Source: Paramacrobiotus metropolitanus
Taxonomy: Eukaryota; Tardigrada; Eutardigrada; Parachela; Macrobiotidae
NCBI RefSeq assembly: GCF_019649055.1
Contig: NW_026570508.1
Location: forward strand, 1-64,000
Reading direction: 5' to 3'
DNA: 64,000 bases
Below, in pieces: positions 10,354 through 21,569 of the stretch. Under the pieces are notes generated by a model. The model worked only from the letters and a program-made list of their open reading frames with translations, had not been told where the DNA came from and did not search any database. Numbering within the stretch: the stretch's first letter is position 1; each line of letters opens with the position of its first letter. Position numbers and translations under genes: made by a program.

Positions 10354-10758
10354 TCTGGCAACCTACGTAATTATCACGGGAACGGCAAGGTATTTACTCA
10401 CGTTTCGTTCCGGACTGTGGACAACGTTGGAAACAAGGGCAGATAAAACCACAAAATCGGCCTGATGATAATCCACAATGTGTCACAACACACAGGAATA
10501 CGATCAACAGGTTAAATCGCAAATTATTAGACTGAAAACTTTCACTGCTGCGTATCGTATACACAGCGAAAACAGACGTACCGCGTATCAGGAATTAATG
10601 GCAATTATTAAAATCCCAAACTCCTACCGTTTCCTGAATCGGTTTCGGCACCAATATGTTACCCGTATCTACGCAGCTACGTCAATGACCTTTTACAACA
10701 ACGATGTTTTAGTCGTTTAATACCGTAAGCGTATTCTGCACAGATCGTAAAGTCAGAA
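10354..10758 (-). other. Leader of gypsy-A between 5' LTR and Gag
   Basis: This is the untranslated leader between the inner edge of the 5' LTR and the Gag start. No convincing tRNA-complementary primer site starting TGG was found right next to the LTR, and no other gene was seen. Confidence 0.5.
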
Positions 10759-11056
10759 TGATTCCATCATTTCCGCCAAAAGCACACTACCACAAAATGA
10801 GACCGTCTAGCCACATGCCAATGCATACAGTTCACAACGTTTCCAAGGACATTCCTCTCCGTTATCACACTTCCCAACATACCACCCAAGACTATCGATA
10901 CACTTCCCATGAAGAATGAAAGTTAGTTATGCAATAGCATGAACAACAGGTGCACGCGCCGGTCATGCGCATCCACGCATCCACACGCGACTGGCAGCGC
11001 GTTATTAGCATTAGCGGTTCCCCTTGGGACGCGTTATGAGCGTTTAGCGGCTAGCA
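10759..11056 (-). repeat. 5' LTR of gypsy-A
   Basis: This is the partner of 1815-2101, longer by about 11 bp, mostly an extra ACATACCA-like block. It has TG at the inner edge on the + strand and CA at the outer edge. Confidence 0.85.
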
Positions 11057-11348
11057 ATTTGGAATTAATCCTACCGCGATTAAGAGCGCACTGGATGCGG
11101 GACCTGTTCCTGGGGCGTGTTACTATTTACTGAACCTGAACGAGGAAGCATTGGGCGTCTGCAAGTACCTGCGCCGCTCCCTACTAGCCAACACGCCGCC
11201 CGTGCTGGCCCAACTGGCCCGCGTCGCCTACAACCGCAAGGACACCCTCGACACCGTCAAACTCATGGACAAGCTCCGCCATTTGTATCCGGCACGGCTC
11301 GACGACATGGACTTCTATTCCAACGGCCTCTACGTCCACGGCGACAAG
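11052..11348 (+). pseudogene. CDC23: CDC23/APC8-like exon after the insertion, frameshifted
   Basis: The exon resumes the CDC23-like protein (AHWMRDLFL, then LNEEALGVCKYL and DDMDFYSNGLYVHGDK). It matches the family segment that normally reads 'DTWMKEFFLAHIY...ENMDTFSNLLYV'. A one-base loss in the G run at about 11112-11115 shifts the frame between the two halves. It ends in AAG|GTGCG at 11348/11349, a plausible splice donor. Together with the TAA at 952-954 this marks a pseudogene, or a poor assembly of a living gene. Confidence 0.7.
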
Positions 11349-11436
11349 GTGCGTTCATTTAATTCTTAAATAATTAAGAATTATATCTGATCTAGTCTTA
11401 CTGTTAATGTTTTAAATAAAATAACAACAGTTAGTA

Positions 11437-11900
11437 ATGTACTCCAACGTCCGCGGCGACAAGGTAAGCACGGTTCATTTCTTAAATGAGTAAAGGTTAT
11501 ACATTAAATAAAATTCTGAAGATAAAATAATGAAGTAATGGCAAGGACAATCGGTAGTAACGTACTCTAACATCCGCGGCGATAAGGTACGCGCAAACTC
11601 GTCTTTTAGATAAATGAAAATTATATTATAAATCTGCGACAAGGTGTGCTTATTTAATTCCTCAATAAATTACAAATATATTAAATCTGTCTTTAAGTTA
11701 ATGTTTTAAAATAATAACAGCAATTATTAATGTACTCCAACGTTCTCTACGTCCGCGGCGACATGGTGCGTTTATTTAATTCGTAAATAAATAACAATTA
11801 TAATATAAAAATCTATTCTTAAAGATTATGTTTTAAAATAAAATAACAACAGTTAATGGTGTATGTAGCCCAACCCTCTTCGCCCGCGGCGATGAGGTAC
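11437..11900 (+). repeat. Degenerate tandem copies of the CDC23 exon end and splice donor
   Basis: Short blocks resembling the last bases of the preceding exon plus its donor recur at about 11437-11466, 11559-11589, 11636-11646 (partial), 11731-11768 and 11861-11899. Most read like TACTCCAACGTCCGCGGCGA followed by (A)AG/ATG-GT. They are separated by 50-130 bp of AT-rich sequence that is itself similar between copies. This looks like a tandem duplication of an exon-intron junction that has since decayed. Confidence 0.75.
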
Positions 11901-12279
11901 GCTCACTTTAATTGTTAGATATCCGAAGAATTAAACCCAAACCAGTTAATCAAACCGTATAAGAAAGAACTGGATGCTACTAACCAGGCTAGCGTCCACA
12001 GGCCCCTCTCTCAGAAAAATTTCATTATTTGCAGGATTGTAGAGTAACACTAGGGTATGCTTAAAAAAATAGTTTCATCTGCCATGGTCAGTAGGGCGTG
12101 GCCAAACAGAATTTAGAAGTTATAAACTTGCTATGTTACAGCCTATGGCCAGTGCATTGCTCCGTACTTTAAGCACATTTACGAATTAATACGAACCACT
12201 TGAATGCGCTATCGTACGAGGCCTATGTGTGTCCAATATTCCCCGTTAACCGTTTTTGTTTCTGAAGCGGCCTGTACCG
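11901..12279. other. No gene seen
   Basis: This AT-rich stretch lies between the junction repeats and the truncated gypsy-B copy. No coding resemblance or RNA gene was recognised. Confidence 0.4.
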
Positions 12280-12282
12280 AGT

Positions 12283-12545
12283 ATATGTGGTATGCGGAAT
12301 CAACCGCGCGAAGCACGCGACTACCGGGTTTTCACCCTACTATATGCTTTACGGACGCCAGATGACCATACCCCAGGATGTCGTTACCGGAACCAACGCC
12401 CCGGAGCAGTACATCAGAAGGATGAAGGAACGGCTCCAGCGGGCACATGACATCGCAAAGACGAATATCGATGAAGCTTTCGAAAAGAGTGCTGAAATCT
12501 ACAACAAGAAGAAGTCAACCCCGGACTTCCGAAAAAGAGACTTAG
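12283..12545 (+). pseudogene. Gypsy-B integrase C-terminal fragment
   Basis: The frame reads MVCGINRAKHATTGFSPYY, the family block that follows the integrase catalytic core. It ends abruptly at the LTR starting at 12546; the same frame resumes at 16928 after the four duplicated bases. There is no promoter or catalytic core, so it is a relic. Confidence 0.75.
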
Positions 12546-12906
12546 TGACGGAGAGATCAGTACGATAGGAATAATTACCGTAATAATCTATCCTACCGAC
12601 CTACTCAACGACAGAGTATGAGCTAATAATCTCAATGTGGCATAGCTAAGTCTACGAATCTACGCGAAGCGAGAACTGCATCTCCGACGATATTTAATTA
12701 GAAACTCCGAAACTGCCAAAACTCGTCCTGAGAGAACTGATCCCCAAAGTACTGCCACTCACGGACTTATATAGACACGGCGCATCCGTGTAGAAACAAC
12801 CAAAAGTAAATCCGAACACAAAAGAGAACGATCGAGAAGGTACAGCGAATAATAGAAAGTACGAGTCAAGCCGTCACTTTACGTACTGTACTGCTATATT
12901 CCGTCA
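12546..12906 (-). repeat. 3' LTR of LTR-C
   Basis: Identical by eye to 16567-16927. On the - strand it is preceded by the purine run GCGGGGG, a short polypurine tract. It contains a TATATA-like motif (GACTTATATAGACA on the + strand). Confidence 0.9.
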
Positions 12907-13610
12907 CCCCCGCAAACGGCTTTTGGGGAACCCAACACAAAAAGAAAAGAACTGGAAAAACAGGAATAAAAAACTAAATAAAATGAGTTCTCATGCTCAC
13001 GACTGGGCAAAGGCGGGCATATCCATCCACCGTCCAAGAACGAATGACTGATCCTCCTCCACGGGTGACTGAATGAGATGGAAAGTGAGGAGAGGATCCT
13101 TGACGGGATGGAGAACTGAGCGTAGGCCAGAAGACTGAGTAGGATGGCAGAACGGCAGTCGGAGATCGGAGTACAAACAGGAAAACGTCGGAACGCAATA
13201 AATGAAGATTTTTAGTGGCAAAGTTAAATTTAATGTAAATCGCCGATGAAAAATTCAACGCAAAAAACATCCGCGATGGAGAAATAAAAATAAAATAAAA
13301 CACCACTTTGAAATTGCGAAATACCAGCAACTGCATGTATTCAGTCAGCATTGCAACTCAAGGCGGTTACCAATGCGACTCAATCCGCAAACGTACAATC
13401 ACCGTAAGACGGCATTCAAAGGATATCTTGGGAATAAATTCCCAGAAAATTTACAGGCGCATTTGGAAGTTCTTCAACCACACACGGTTTTCGTCATACA
13501 CCATTTTTACTTCCTGACCGTCAACTTCAGTTACTGCATTTTAGAGTCCGCTAAAGTTTCATTTACGATTTTAGGCTTTTCACAGTTGTCTGCGCCGATG
13601 CTACGACCAG

Positions 13611-15050
13611 CTAACTCATACCCATACTGAACTGAGTTCGTAGTACAAGGGCTTTCTCCTGTGACTGCGTAAGGCCAATTTTAACTTTTTCAAACTGCGC
13701 TTCACCGCACTCTTCAGCTACGCATTCAATATCACGCACTTTAGCACAATCTGACACATTTTCAACATTTCCAGTTACTTCAACGTTACCACATTTCAAC
13801 AAAACATTTTCAATAGTTTTCACCATATTATGCCAGTAATACCGAGTGGTCAGATACTGTTGAACTGACACTCCGCACGGTATTAATTCGTTTTCCACAT
13901 ATCGTTTGTGTACCGATTTTGTCAGTTGTTCTTGCCATTGTTTAGGCACTACAATTCTGTCAATTCCATTACCAGAACGCTTTCGACAAAGCAAACCATT
14001 TATCACAACCATGTGATAAATTTCCTCATTTTGAAATTTATTTTTCGCTTTCACAGGATTTTTGTACAAGTAATACCAATGTTTGATATCCTTGCACTTG
14101 CGCTGCTCGGCTTTCCAAAACTGTTCATTAACCAAATTTTCGGCCAATAAGGCTTTACCAGTATTAGTGGGCTTACCCCCGCAAACTTGACTAGACACAG
14201 TCGTTTGCGACGCATCGGGCGGTAGCTCATTGGGCACTGTTCGCCCCCGCAAACTTGAGTGCTGCAGCACTTTAGTTTCAACATTTTCAGGTAATTTTGA
14301 ATCGCACTGAACAGTACGAATTTCCATTGACCGCATTTCAATCCGTTTCATATTGTACCGTTTCAATACTTCAGGCGGCGGTTCTTTCGTAACAGCTTTC
14401 CATTTGCCTTCAAATGTACAGTACTTTGCTGGGTGCAGCTCGTGACACTTAGAACAGATCGGCTGACCACTGTCAGTTCGCCATTTATTCACATCAATTT
14501 CGACATTTCCAATCATGTACGGTTTTTTACTGTCACTACTGCTACTTTCACAGTTTTCATATTCCTCGTAACATTCACATTCGTCATTGTTTAAACTTTC
14601 AGTTTCATACGTGTACTCATCGTACGTATTTTCATATTCATCATCATATTCATTACAATCATTAATTTCATACATTTCTCGTTGCACTTTCAGTGCGTAC
14701 AGCGTTTTTAGCTGCGCCATTACATCTTCCACAGTTTTTGGTTTTGACATTACCAGCTTGCCATACCATTCCATTCGGGTTTTCTTCAGTCCCTGAACGA
14801 GAACTGAAACTCTTTCTTCTTCTTTCGTATTTAGCGTATTGAACCAATTTAAGAAACCGTCTACGTACGAGTTCACCGTGTCTTCCTCTGTGAAGACACG
14901 TGCATACATAGCCTGCCGTATTTCGGCCGGGTCACTCTCCGATGAGAAGTGACTTATTAATACTGCCTTCCAGTAACTCCAGTCTTTATCTGGATTTGAC
15001 TTTTGTGCTCCATATACCACATATATGCATCGCCCTTCAGTGCATAACAC
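13611..15050 (-). pseudogene. LTR-C Gag joined to integrase zinc-domain remnant
   Basis: The N-terminal third resembles a gypsy-type Gag (SYVDGFLNWFNTL, then VSVLVQGLKKTRMEWYG). An acidic Tyr/Asp/Glu-rich tract and a Cys/His cluster follow (CSKCHELHPAKYC). The last part resembles the HHCC region of a gypsy integrase (GLLCRKRSGN, TRYYWHNMVKTIENVLLKC) and then stops. Everything from protease to RNase H is missing between the two, so an internal deletion fused Gag to integrase. The upstream Gag segment continues in another frame above 15050, suggesting one more indel. Probably not functional by itself. Confidence 0.6.
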
Positions 15051-15241
15051 AGGCCTTTATCAATCAACTGTTTTTCAGTCCAGCCATTTAAATTTTGGCA
15101 CCTTTCGCAATCAAGAATAAAACGTTCCACTTTACCACTTTCTTGTGTACCTTCATATATTAGTGGGTACTGTATTTTTCAGACGTTTTAGACATCTGCT
15201 GCATTTGCTCCATTTTAACATCAAAGCTAACTGACGCTCCA

Positions 15242-15673
15242 TCAGTTCATCAGCTCGTATTTTTCACTGCGATACTCGTTTTCAAATTTTCCAGTTTTAG
15301 TGCGCAATTTAGACACTTCAGCTTTTAAAGCACTGTTTTCAATTTCCAAATCTGTATTGCGGCCGCTTAGTGCATGGCATATACGATTTACATTACTGTA
15401 CTTCCTCTGCAAGGCTAGTGCAGTGTACAGAGATGCCCAAGCAATCTCTTTTAATTCATTAACATTCATTTCATCGTCAATTTTGACATCCCAATTTTCA
15501 ATTGCTTTACCGAATTTATTTTTGTCAAGCGAATATTCAATCAGTTCTGACTGCAATGGGTGCATGTCATACCACAATTCTTCATCTTCAGCGATGCCGC
15601 CAAACTGTACGGCGTTTTCATTTTGCATTGCTGCATTATCGTATGCAGTCGACGCTACACTTTCCGTGTCCAT
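15242..15673 (-). pseudogene. LTR-C N-terminal Gag-like coiled-coil ORF
   Basis: This 143-codon ORF is acidic at the start and ends in a leucine/lysine-rich coiled coil (DLEIENSALKAEVSKLRTK). Its position just after the leader suggests it is the N-terminal part of Gag, separated from 15050-13611 by about 190 bp that is open in a different frame. The exact relation is uncertain. Confidence 0.45.
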
Positions 15674-16543
15674 TGCACTGACTTTCCGAGGAACTATCGT
15701 TCTTACCCGGATACTTCAGCTACGGCTTTATTCGCAGTGTCTGTTGCACTGGTTTCAAATTTTAATCCGGTAGGCTTTAGTCCCTACGCGGAAACTTTTA
15801 CTACGCTTTTGTTTTCAGTGTTCGTTACACTGACTTCCAGGTAGACTCTTTTGTTCTTACCCGGATACTTCAGAAAGAGATTTTGATCGTCGGTGTTCTC
15901 TCACCGCTCACAGCGCTCGCAATTGCTCTGGCTGTATGGCTACGCTAAGATTTTGGTGCACCTGTATGCTTGGCTTTTCGCTCTCACATACAAAACTTTA
16001 GCTCAACATGTGTCGACACTGTATATGCTCAGGCACTGCTCTGGCATACAATACTTTAGCTCAAGGAAGACTGCTTTCGAACTCTGTCTACTTACAGCCG
16101 GTTGCGCAACCGCTACGCTTTAGAATTCTAGGAAACTCGTGCTCTGGCCAGTAGCTACGAGTACCTTCAGTTTCAATTCACTTCGTCATCAATTCATATT
16201 CAGTTCATTTCATTTTCATGTCAGTGCTCATGGGCCGATTTACAGGTTATCCCTGCATCGCCCTGCTGGCAGGACAAACTGCTCAGCGTCCAGACAGGGC
16301 AGAGCCCCGGACATTTACAAGTTTTCGTCGTGGGTCGCAGGCACGGGCAGAATCGGCTCACCACCAACCTACCCGTCGCCAGTACCCGGACTACTAACGC
16401 TTTAGGCGTCCAGACGGCAGACCAGCTGCCCGGACATCCGTCCAGTCAGTACAGTTGTACCCGGACTGAGCACTCTCTAGAAGCTAACATTCACCATTTC
16501 AATCACAATTTCAGTCACAGTTTACTTAGCTGGCCATCGGTTA
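15674..16543 (-). other. LTR-C leader with degenerate internal repeats
   Basis: This is the untranslated leader of the element. It contains imperfect repeats such as 'TTCTTACCCGGATACTTCAG' (15700-15720 and again near 15851-15872) and repeated 'GTCCAGACAG/GGCAGA' blocks near 16290-16430. No ORF was accepted here. Confidence 0.4.
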
Positions 16544-16566
16544 GGTTCGAACATCGGTGGGCGCCA
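16544..16566 (-). promoter_or_regulatory. tRNA primer-binding site of LTR-C
   Basis: Directly inside the 5' LTR the - strand begins TGGCGCCCACCGATGTTCGA. This is complementary to the 3' end of a tRNA, including CCA and a T-loop (GGTTCGA on the + strand). It is the minus-strand primer site for reverse transcription and proves the element reads on the - strand. Confidence 0.85.
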
Positions 16567-16927
16567 TGACGGAGAGATCAGTACGATAGGAATAATTACC
16601 GTAATAATCTATCCTACCGACCTACTCAACGACAGAGTATGAGCTAATAATCTCAATGTGGCATAGCTAAGTCTACGAATCTACGCGAAGCGAGAACTGC
16701 ATCTCCGACGATATTTAATTAGAAACTCCGAAACTGCCAAAACTCGTCCTGAGAGAACTGATCCCCAAAGTACTGCCACTCACGGACTTATATAGACACG
16801 GCGCATCCGTGTAGAAACAACCAAAAGTAAATCCGAACACAAAAGAGAACGATCGAGAAGGTACAGCGAATAATAGAAAGTACGAGTCAAGCCGTCACTT
16901 TACGTACTGTACTGCTATATTCCGTCA
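16567..16927 (-). repeat. 5' LTR of LTR-C
   Basis: 361 bp starting TGACGG and ending CCGTCA, identical by eye to 12546-12906. It abuts the primer-binding site on one side and the duplicated TTAG on the other. Confidence 0.9.
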
Positions 16928-17890
16928 TTAGTCCTGGTGGAGTATCCCAATAAGGATCCTACCAGGAAGGAACGATACTATGGGGTATGGACCGTACTTG
17001 ACCATCGCGGACCCAACAACCTTTGGCTCCGAAATGTCGACACCGGAAAGGAAGACGTCGTCGCGGTGGATCGTTGTAAACACCACCCGAGTAACAAGCG
17101 TCGTCGGATAACCCGATCTTACGGTCAGAAGCAACCCGAAGGGACCCCGGATAACAACCTTGCAACGGTGCCAGACCCCCATGAGGGTCGGCCCGCTCGC
17201 AACACCCGGGCCCGAAAGGCTGAACTAGCCGAGGAAAATCCTCAAAAACCCGCCAAAGACCCTAAGCAACCGGACTTAACGTCGGTGCAGGACCCCAAAA
17301 AGGGTCGGCCCGGCAAACCAAGTCCGGTCGCCAACCCAGAAACGGAGAAGCCGAAGGCCAAACGAGGCCGACCGAGGAAGAAGCCCCCGTCGGACTTCGA
17401 AACACCAGCCCTGCAAGAATGGCAGAAGCAGGCCATCGCGGAAGACGAAATTCCGGCTACACCAGGGCAACCGGTGGACTTAGCCAAATCAGCCAAATCA
17501 GCAGAGGCTACCCCGGACAAGCCTCAAGACATAGCCGAGAAGCCTAAGGCCACCTCGACTAAGTCGAAGGAGCCTAAATCCCCGAAGGAAAAGCTGGCCA
17601 AAGAGAAGAAACCGGTGAAGAAGCGGGAAAAGAAGCAACCCGACACACCGGCCCTGGCCGTATCGATCAGTAATCAGGCCGAACCTCAGGCTAAAAAGCG
17701 GAAGGCTAGGACGGCCAAGAAGCCAATGTTAACGGCTCAAGAGGTCTTAGAAGAGGATCAAGTAGCCGAAGACGAAGCCCACAAGGACATCCTCGACAGA
17801 ATTGCCGAGGGACGGGCCGAACCCACAACAAAAGCTAAGAAGCCAAAGGCTCGGAAGGCTCCCACTTCGGTGGTTAAGCCCCGGCCATAA
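16928..17890 (+). pseudogene. Gypsy-B integrase tail with AT-hook, + copy
   Basis: This is the continuation of the integrase C-terminus (YGVWTVLDHRGPNNLWLRN resembles the GPY/F module). A long Lys/Pro-rich tail follows, with an AT-hook (KRGRPRKKP) and repeated 'GRPGKPS' or 'GRPARN' motifs. AT-hooks bind the minor groove, so the tail could steer integration to AT-rich DNA; that is inference. The inverted copy at 24308-23073 carries the same domain order. This copy is cut from its N-terminus by LTR-C. Confidence 0.65.
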
Positions 17891-18419
17891 GCCAGCAGAA
17901 ATGCAAACCACCGGTAGCCGGACCCCAAAAGGGACACGGCTCAGCATTATACCGGTATACGTGAACCCTGACGTCCCCAATAGGGACGTGGACGAATCGA
18001 ACCGGAGAAACCGGATTCCTCAACCTACCCTACCCGGAGACTTGAACACCATACGACCTGGTACCTCAATTAAGGTCCGGTCAGAAACGAAGAAGTTGAA
18101 AAAAACACCAGCGGATCTCAGTGAAACCTCAGAAGAGGAGTCGGATGGGAACGACAACGTTGGGCAGCCGCCAATAGTGGCTAATCAGCGCCCGAGACCG
18201 AAGACCTCCGGCAACACGGAAGGGTTGTCAGAGTCGGAGGAATCAGACCATTTCACCGAGGCTGGTAGGGGCATACTTGCTCCGCGACACCCTATGCAGC
18301 TCAATCTACGGGCGACAACAACCCGAACCTCGGCTCCTACCCAACCCTCGGAGAGGAAATCCAAATCTCCGGACACCAGACAGACCACTCGGGCTTGGAC
18401 GGAAGACCCGGATGGTTAG
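17891..18419 (+). pseudogene. Gypsy-B post-integrase acidic ORF, + copy
   Basis: The frame after the integrase tail encodes an acidic Ser/Glu-rich segment (SETSEEESDGNDN, LSESEESDHFTEAGRG) ending in a basic Thr/Pro-rich tail. The homologous frame in the inverted copy is 22971-22540. No known domain was recognised, and it is unclear whether it is part of the polyprotein or a separate product. Confidence 0.45.
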
Positions 18420-18584
18420 GGCTGCCCGGACCGAATCGTCAAAGGAGTTAATAGGCGTAGAATGCGCCGGAGGAGTTTCGAGAATCGACCTTCTCCGGGC
18501 GGGATACGGACGAGAACCGATCGTACCCGACCGTAGTAATTATAGGACTTATTTTAGGACGTAAACCATAGGATTTGGTAAGCT

Positions 18585-19376
18585 AACCGTGATTGCTCGC
18601 AGAACCGGACAGAAGCTTATGACCCAGGATGCAAAAGCTGCCGTGCAAATAACCACAATTATGGTTCCCGGCACGCTTGCGCAGAATGCACCCTAATCCG
18701 GCTGGATAAACAGTCTTCGGTCGGAAGAGCCTCACATGAGGAACAGGCTAACGCCTTGTACCTCCAAGCCGTAGCATGGAACTTGAGCGCGTACCTGTAT
18801 CTGGTTGGTCACCGAAAAGTGATAGACCAGTTGCAGGGAGAGCCATTGCTGCACCTGTGGGACCTGTACCGTCATCGTCGCCGTACACAAGGAGATGGCT
18901 GGGATACAGCCCCACCACCCCCGGAGAACCCGAGGCTGGTTAACGCCCGAGAGCGACGTCGCGCAGAAGACCGCGAGGATGAACAGTGGGAAATGGCAGC
19001 AACTCAGGCTCAGCGGGACAGGCTCAACACGGAACCCAATAGGTTCCCGGTTGAACACCCGGCGCCAACCCACCTTCCGACGACCGCCATACTTACTGAA
19101 CCAGATGGAACCCAGTACTTGGCTCAACTCACACGGATAGATGCCCCGGTGACGACACCACCAGTCGGCCTACCGGTAGCATCGAGGCTACCTCCGGCAC
19201 AACCTTCGATGGCAGTAGTGACCCCAATAGGGTCGACCCCATCAACTCAGATGAAGCCAACTGGCTCCGGACCATCGCTCGGTGAACAGCGCCGACGGAC
19301 GGCGGTTAGCCACCGAGGAAGATCGGAGGCTCAGCACGGGCCCGGTAAACCTCGGACACCAGCAAACCCTCGATGA
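18585..19376 (+). pseudogene. Gypsy-B ORF3, + copy without start
   Basis: The frame is open from about 18570 and includes a Cys pattern (CKSCRANNHNYGSRHACAEC), a helix-rich middle (SAYLYLVGHRKVIDQLQGE), an Arg/Glu-rich stretch and a Pro/Thr tail. The same protein is intact with an ATG in the inverted copy (22358-21570); here the ATG region is altered. It lies where some gypsy elements carry env, but it has no signal peptide or membrane span. Confidence 0.5.
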
Positions 19377-19600
19377 ACTAGGATTCACCGGTAGCCGGAC
19401 CCCAATAGGGTTAGGCTTACCATAAAACCGGTCGAAAAGGACATGACGACGTCTCCAATAGAGACGTTGACGAACTTTACCCGGATAAAAGTGGAAGAGA
19501 ACCATCGCAGATCGCGTTAACCACCATGTTGATGATGATCCGTAACGGCGAAAGTAAAAGTAAAAATAAAACATCAATCTCTCTCTCTCTCTCTCAAATT

Positions 19601-21425
19601 AAATTCTGATTAAACATTATTTCAAGGTTAGGGAAGAAATAAAAAAAATCAAAAAAAAATCAGAGTCTTTGGTCCGGGTCTTTGATCCGGGGCTTATTCC
19701 GACAAGGACGACGTCCGTTTCCGGGTCTCCTGTCCAACAGTTATCCGGTCATCCGAGTCCGAGGCATCGGTTCTCGGGATACTCGATGATACCGGTAAAG
19801 TTCCAGCGTAGGGTCGGGTAGGCCGGGCTTAAGCCTACTTCCGACCTTCTGACTTCGGGTAAGATGGTTGAATCACCATAAGCCGGGTGAGAAACGGGCT
19901 TGAAACTCACTTCCGACCAGGATTCTTCGGGTAAAAGTTGACTGGAACCTCCGTAGCCGGGTAAGACGGGCTTGTACTTACATCCGACCAGGGTTCATAG
20001 GGTAGGTTGATAGGAGTCGGGTGAGAAACGGGTTTGAAACTCATTTCCGACCGGGATTCTCCGGTTAAAGTTTGAATGGAACCTCCGTGACCGGGGTTCA
20101 AAGGGTCAGGTGAACGGAGAGGCACCGTCGCGATCCGCGAAAGCCATGAGGCATCCTCTCTAGGTTAGGAATAAGACCTATTGGGTCTTCTTACGGGGGG
20201 ATCATCCGGTAAAGTACCGGTTTCTCAGGGTTTCGTCCGGACAAAAGCCATAGTTTCGCGTCCTGTCGCTTATTGGGCAACTTGGACCGGTTCATGTCGG
20301 GGCATGAGGGACTGTAGATGTAATCCAGCGTGGTTTACACTGCACGGTGCCGTGTGAACCACGCTTTTCGGGTTTGAGGTACTACTTCTGGACCTTATTG
20401 GGTCCATTTTCATGGGTGCCTTGAGGGCCCGACCCTTGCGTCCGGTCAGCTCCAATGTTTCAAGGTCTTTCTTCCGGGCCAAACCCGTCAATTTCGCGTC
20501 TAATCGCCTTATTGGGCAATATAGACCGGGTTGAGCCAGGCTTCAAAGGTCCAATCCGAGGGTTAGCCTCGGTTAGAAAGTTAAAGTCCAATATCATCCT
20601 CGAAAAAGTTAGAGTCCAATGCCAGCCTTGAAAAAGTTAGAGTCCAATGCCAGCCTTGAAAAGGTTAGAGTCCGCTGGCAGCCTTGAAAAAGTTAGAGTC
20701 CGCTGGCAGCCTTGAACAAGTTAGAGTCCGCTGGCAGCCTTGAAAAAGTTAGAGTCCGCTGGCAGCCTTGAAAAAGATAGAGTCCCCAGGCAGATCGTGG
20801 TTACGGTCTGATGGACGACCCGTCCGGGCAACAACCCTTATTTTCGTCTCCTGTCGCCTATTGGGCAACGTAGAGAGGGTTGATGCCGAGCCTGGTGGGT
20901 TCAATATTCATACTCAATGTGGTTGAAAGCCGCGGTCTGCGGTTTTGGACAGTATTGGCTCGGGCGAAGGCTCCGTTCTGGGCCGGTGATGGTAGCCAAT
21001 CGTGATTAAAGTCGCGATCTGCGATGTTAGAAGCAAATGTGGTTGAAGACACGATCTGTGCCATAAAGGTTGTCGGTGCCGGAGGATCCGAGCGTTCTGA
21101 CGGATACTGTCCGGGGGAAACCGCGGAGGACGTTCCGGTACGGTGCGGGCGCTGAAATTCCGACGGCTGCACCCGTAGTTGCCGGGTCAATCCGGGGAGT
21201 CCGTTTCTTAGGGTTCATTGGACATAGTACAGGGATGAGTTAACCCACCGTATCCCTTATTGAGGGTCCGGTTGGGTAACAGATGTACTTTCCGCAGTCT
21301 GCGCGTTCTACCGCCGTATCCCTGATTGAGGGTCCGGCATAGTAGCGAGTCGTGGTTAACCCATGATCTGAAGGGGTTCTACCGTCGTATCCCTTATTGA
21401 GGGTCCGAACAGGTAGCAGACGTGG
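19601..21425 (-). other. Gypsy-B 3' non-coding region between the inverted copies
   Basis: This GC-rich stretch has no accepted ORF and separates the two inverted gypsy-B copies. It starts with a (CT)n tract (19577-19595). It contains many short repeats with CCGG/GGGTAA motifs, a 28-bp minisatellite, and three copies of 'CGTATCCCTTATTGAGGGTC'-like sequence (about 21248, 21312, 21384). It is probably the long 3' UTR/LTR of the inverted gypsy-B copy. No clear LTR pair could be closed because the other end is outside the window. Confidence 0.5.
20565..20790. repeat. 28-bp minisatellite
   Basis: Roughly eight units built on GTTAGAGTCCGCTGGCAGCC TTGAAAAA, with two variants (AATGCCAG and GCTGGCAG) and degenerate edge copies. 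Confidence 0.9.
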
Positions 21426-21569
21426 TTAACGCGATCTGCGATGGTTCTCTTCCACTCTTATCCGGGTAAAGTTCGTCAACGTCTCTATTGGAGACGTCGT
21501 CATGTCCTTTTCGACCGGTTTTATGGTAAGCCTAACCCTATTGGGGTCCGGCTACCGGTGAATCCTAGT

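Larger units (their letters stand above)
1815..11056 (-). mobile_element. Gypsy-A: env-bearing Ty3/gypsy LTR element
   Basis: This is a complete-length LTR retrotransposon or endogenous retrovirus on the - strand, inserted in a CDC23 exon. Order in its own direction: 5' LTR (11056-10759), Gag, aspartic protease, RT, RNase H, integrase, env-like glycoprotein, polypurine tract, 3' LTR (2101-1815). The flanking host sequence is CAAT or GCAAT on both sides; the exact duplication is ambiguous because it overlaps the LTR ends. The LTRs differ by several small indels (one of 8 bp), and env contains two frameshifts, so the copy is not young and probably defective. Confidence 0.85.
12546..16927 (-). 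mobile_element. Young non-autonomous LTR element (LTR-C)
   Basis: This 4382-bp element is flanked by the 4-bp duplication TTAG (12542-12545 and 16928-16931). It has two 361-bp LTRs starting TGACGG and ending CCGTCA that look identical on reading. Coding potential is on the - strand: a Gag-like region followed directly by an integrase zinc-domain remnant. No protease, RT or RNase H was found, so it must rely on enzymes from a related element. Identical LTRs imply a recent insertion, after the gypsy-B copy was already truncated. Confidence 0.85.
12280..19600 (+). mobile_element. Gypsy-B fragment, 5'-truncated, + strand
   Basis: From about 12283 this follows, in opposite orientation, the sequence at 24308 down to about 21430. 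It begins within the integrase C-terminal region and runs through the accessory ORFs to about 19540. It lacks gag, protease, RT and RNase H. It is split at 12545/16928 by a younger LTR element. The two gypsy-B copies diverge just after 'CGCGTTAACCAC' (about 19528 and about 21422). Confidence 0.8.

Noticed and set aside
16544-16566. A tRNA gene fragment
   Set aside because: Only the 3' end with CCA is present and it abuts the LTR, so it is a primer-binding site, not a gene.
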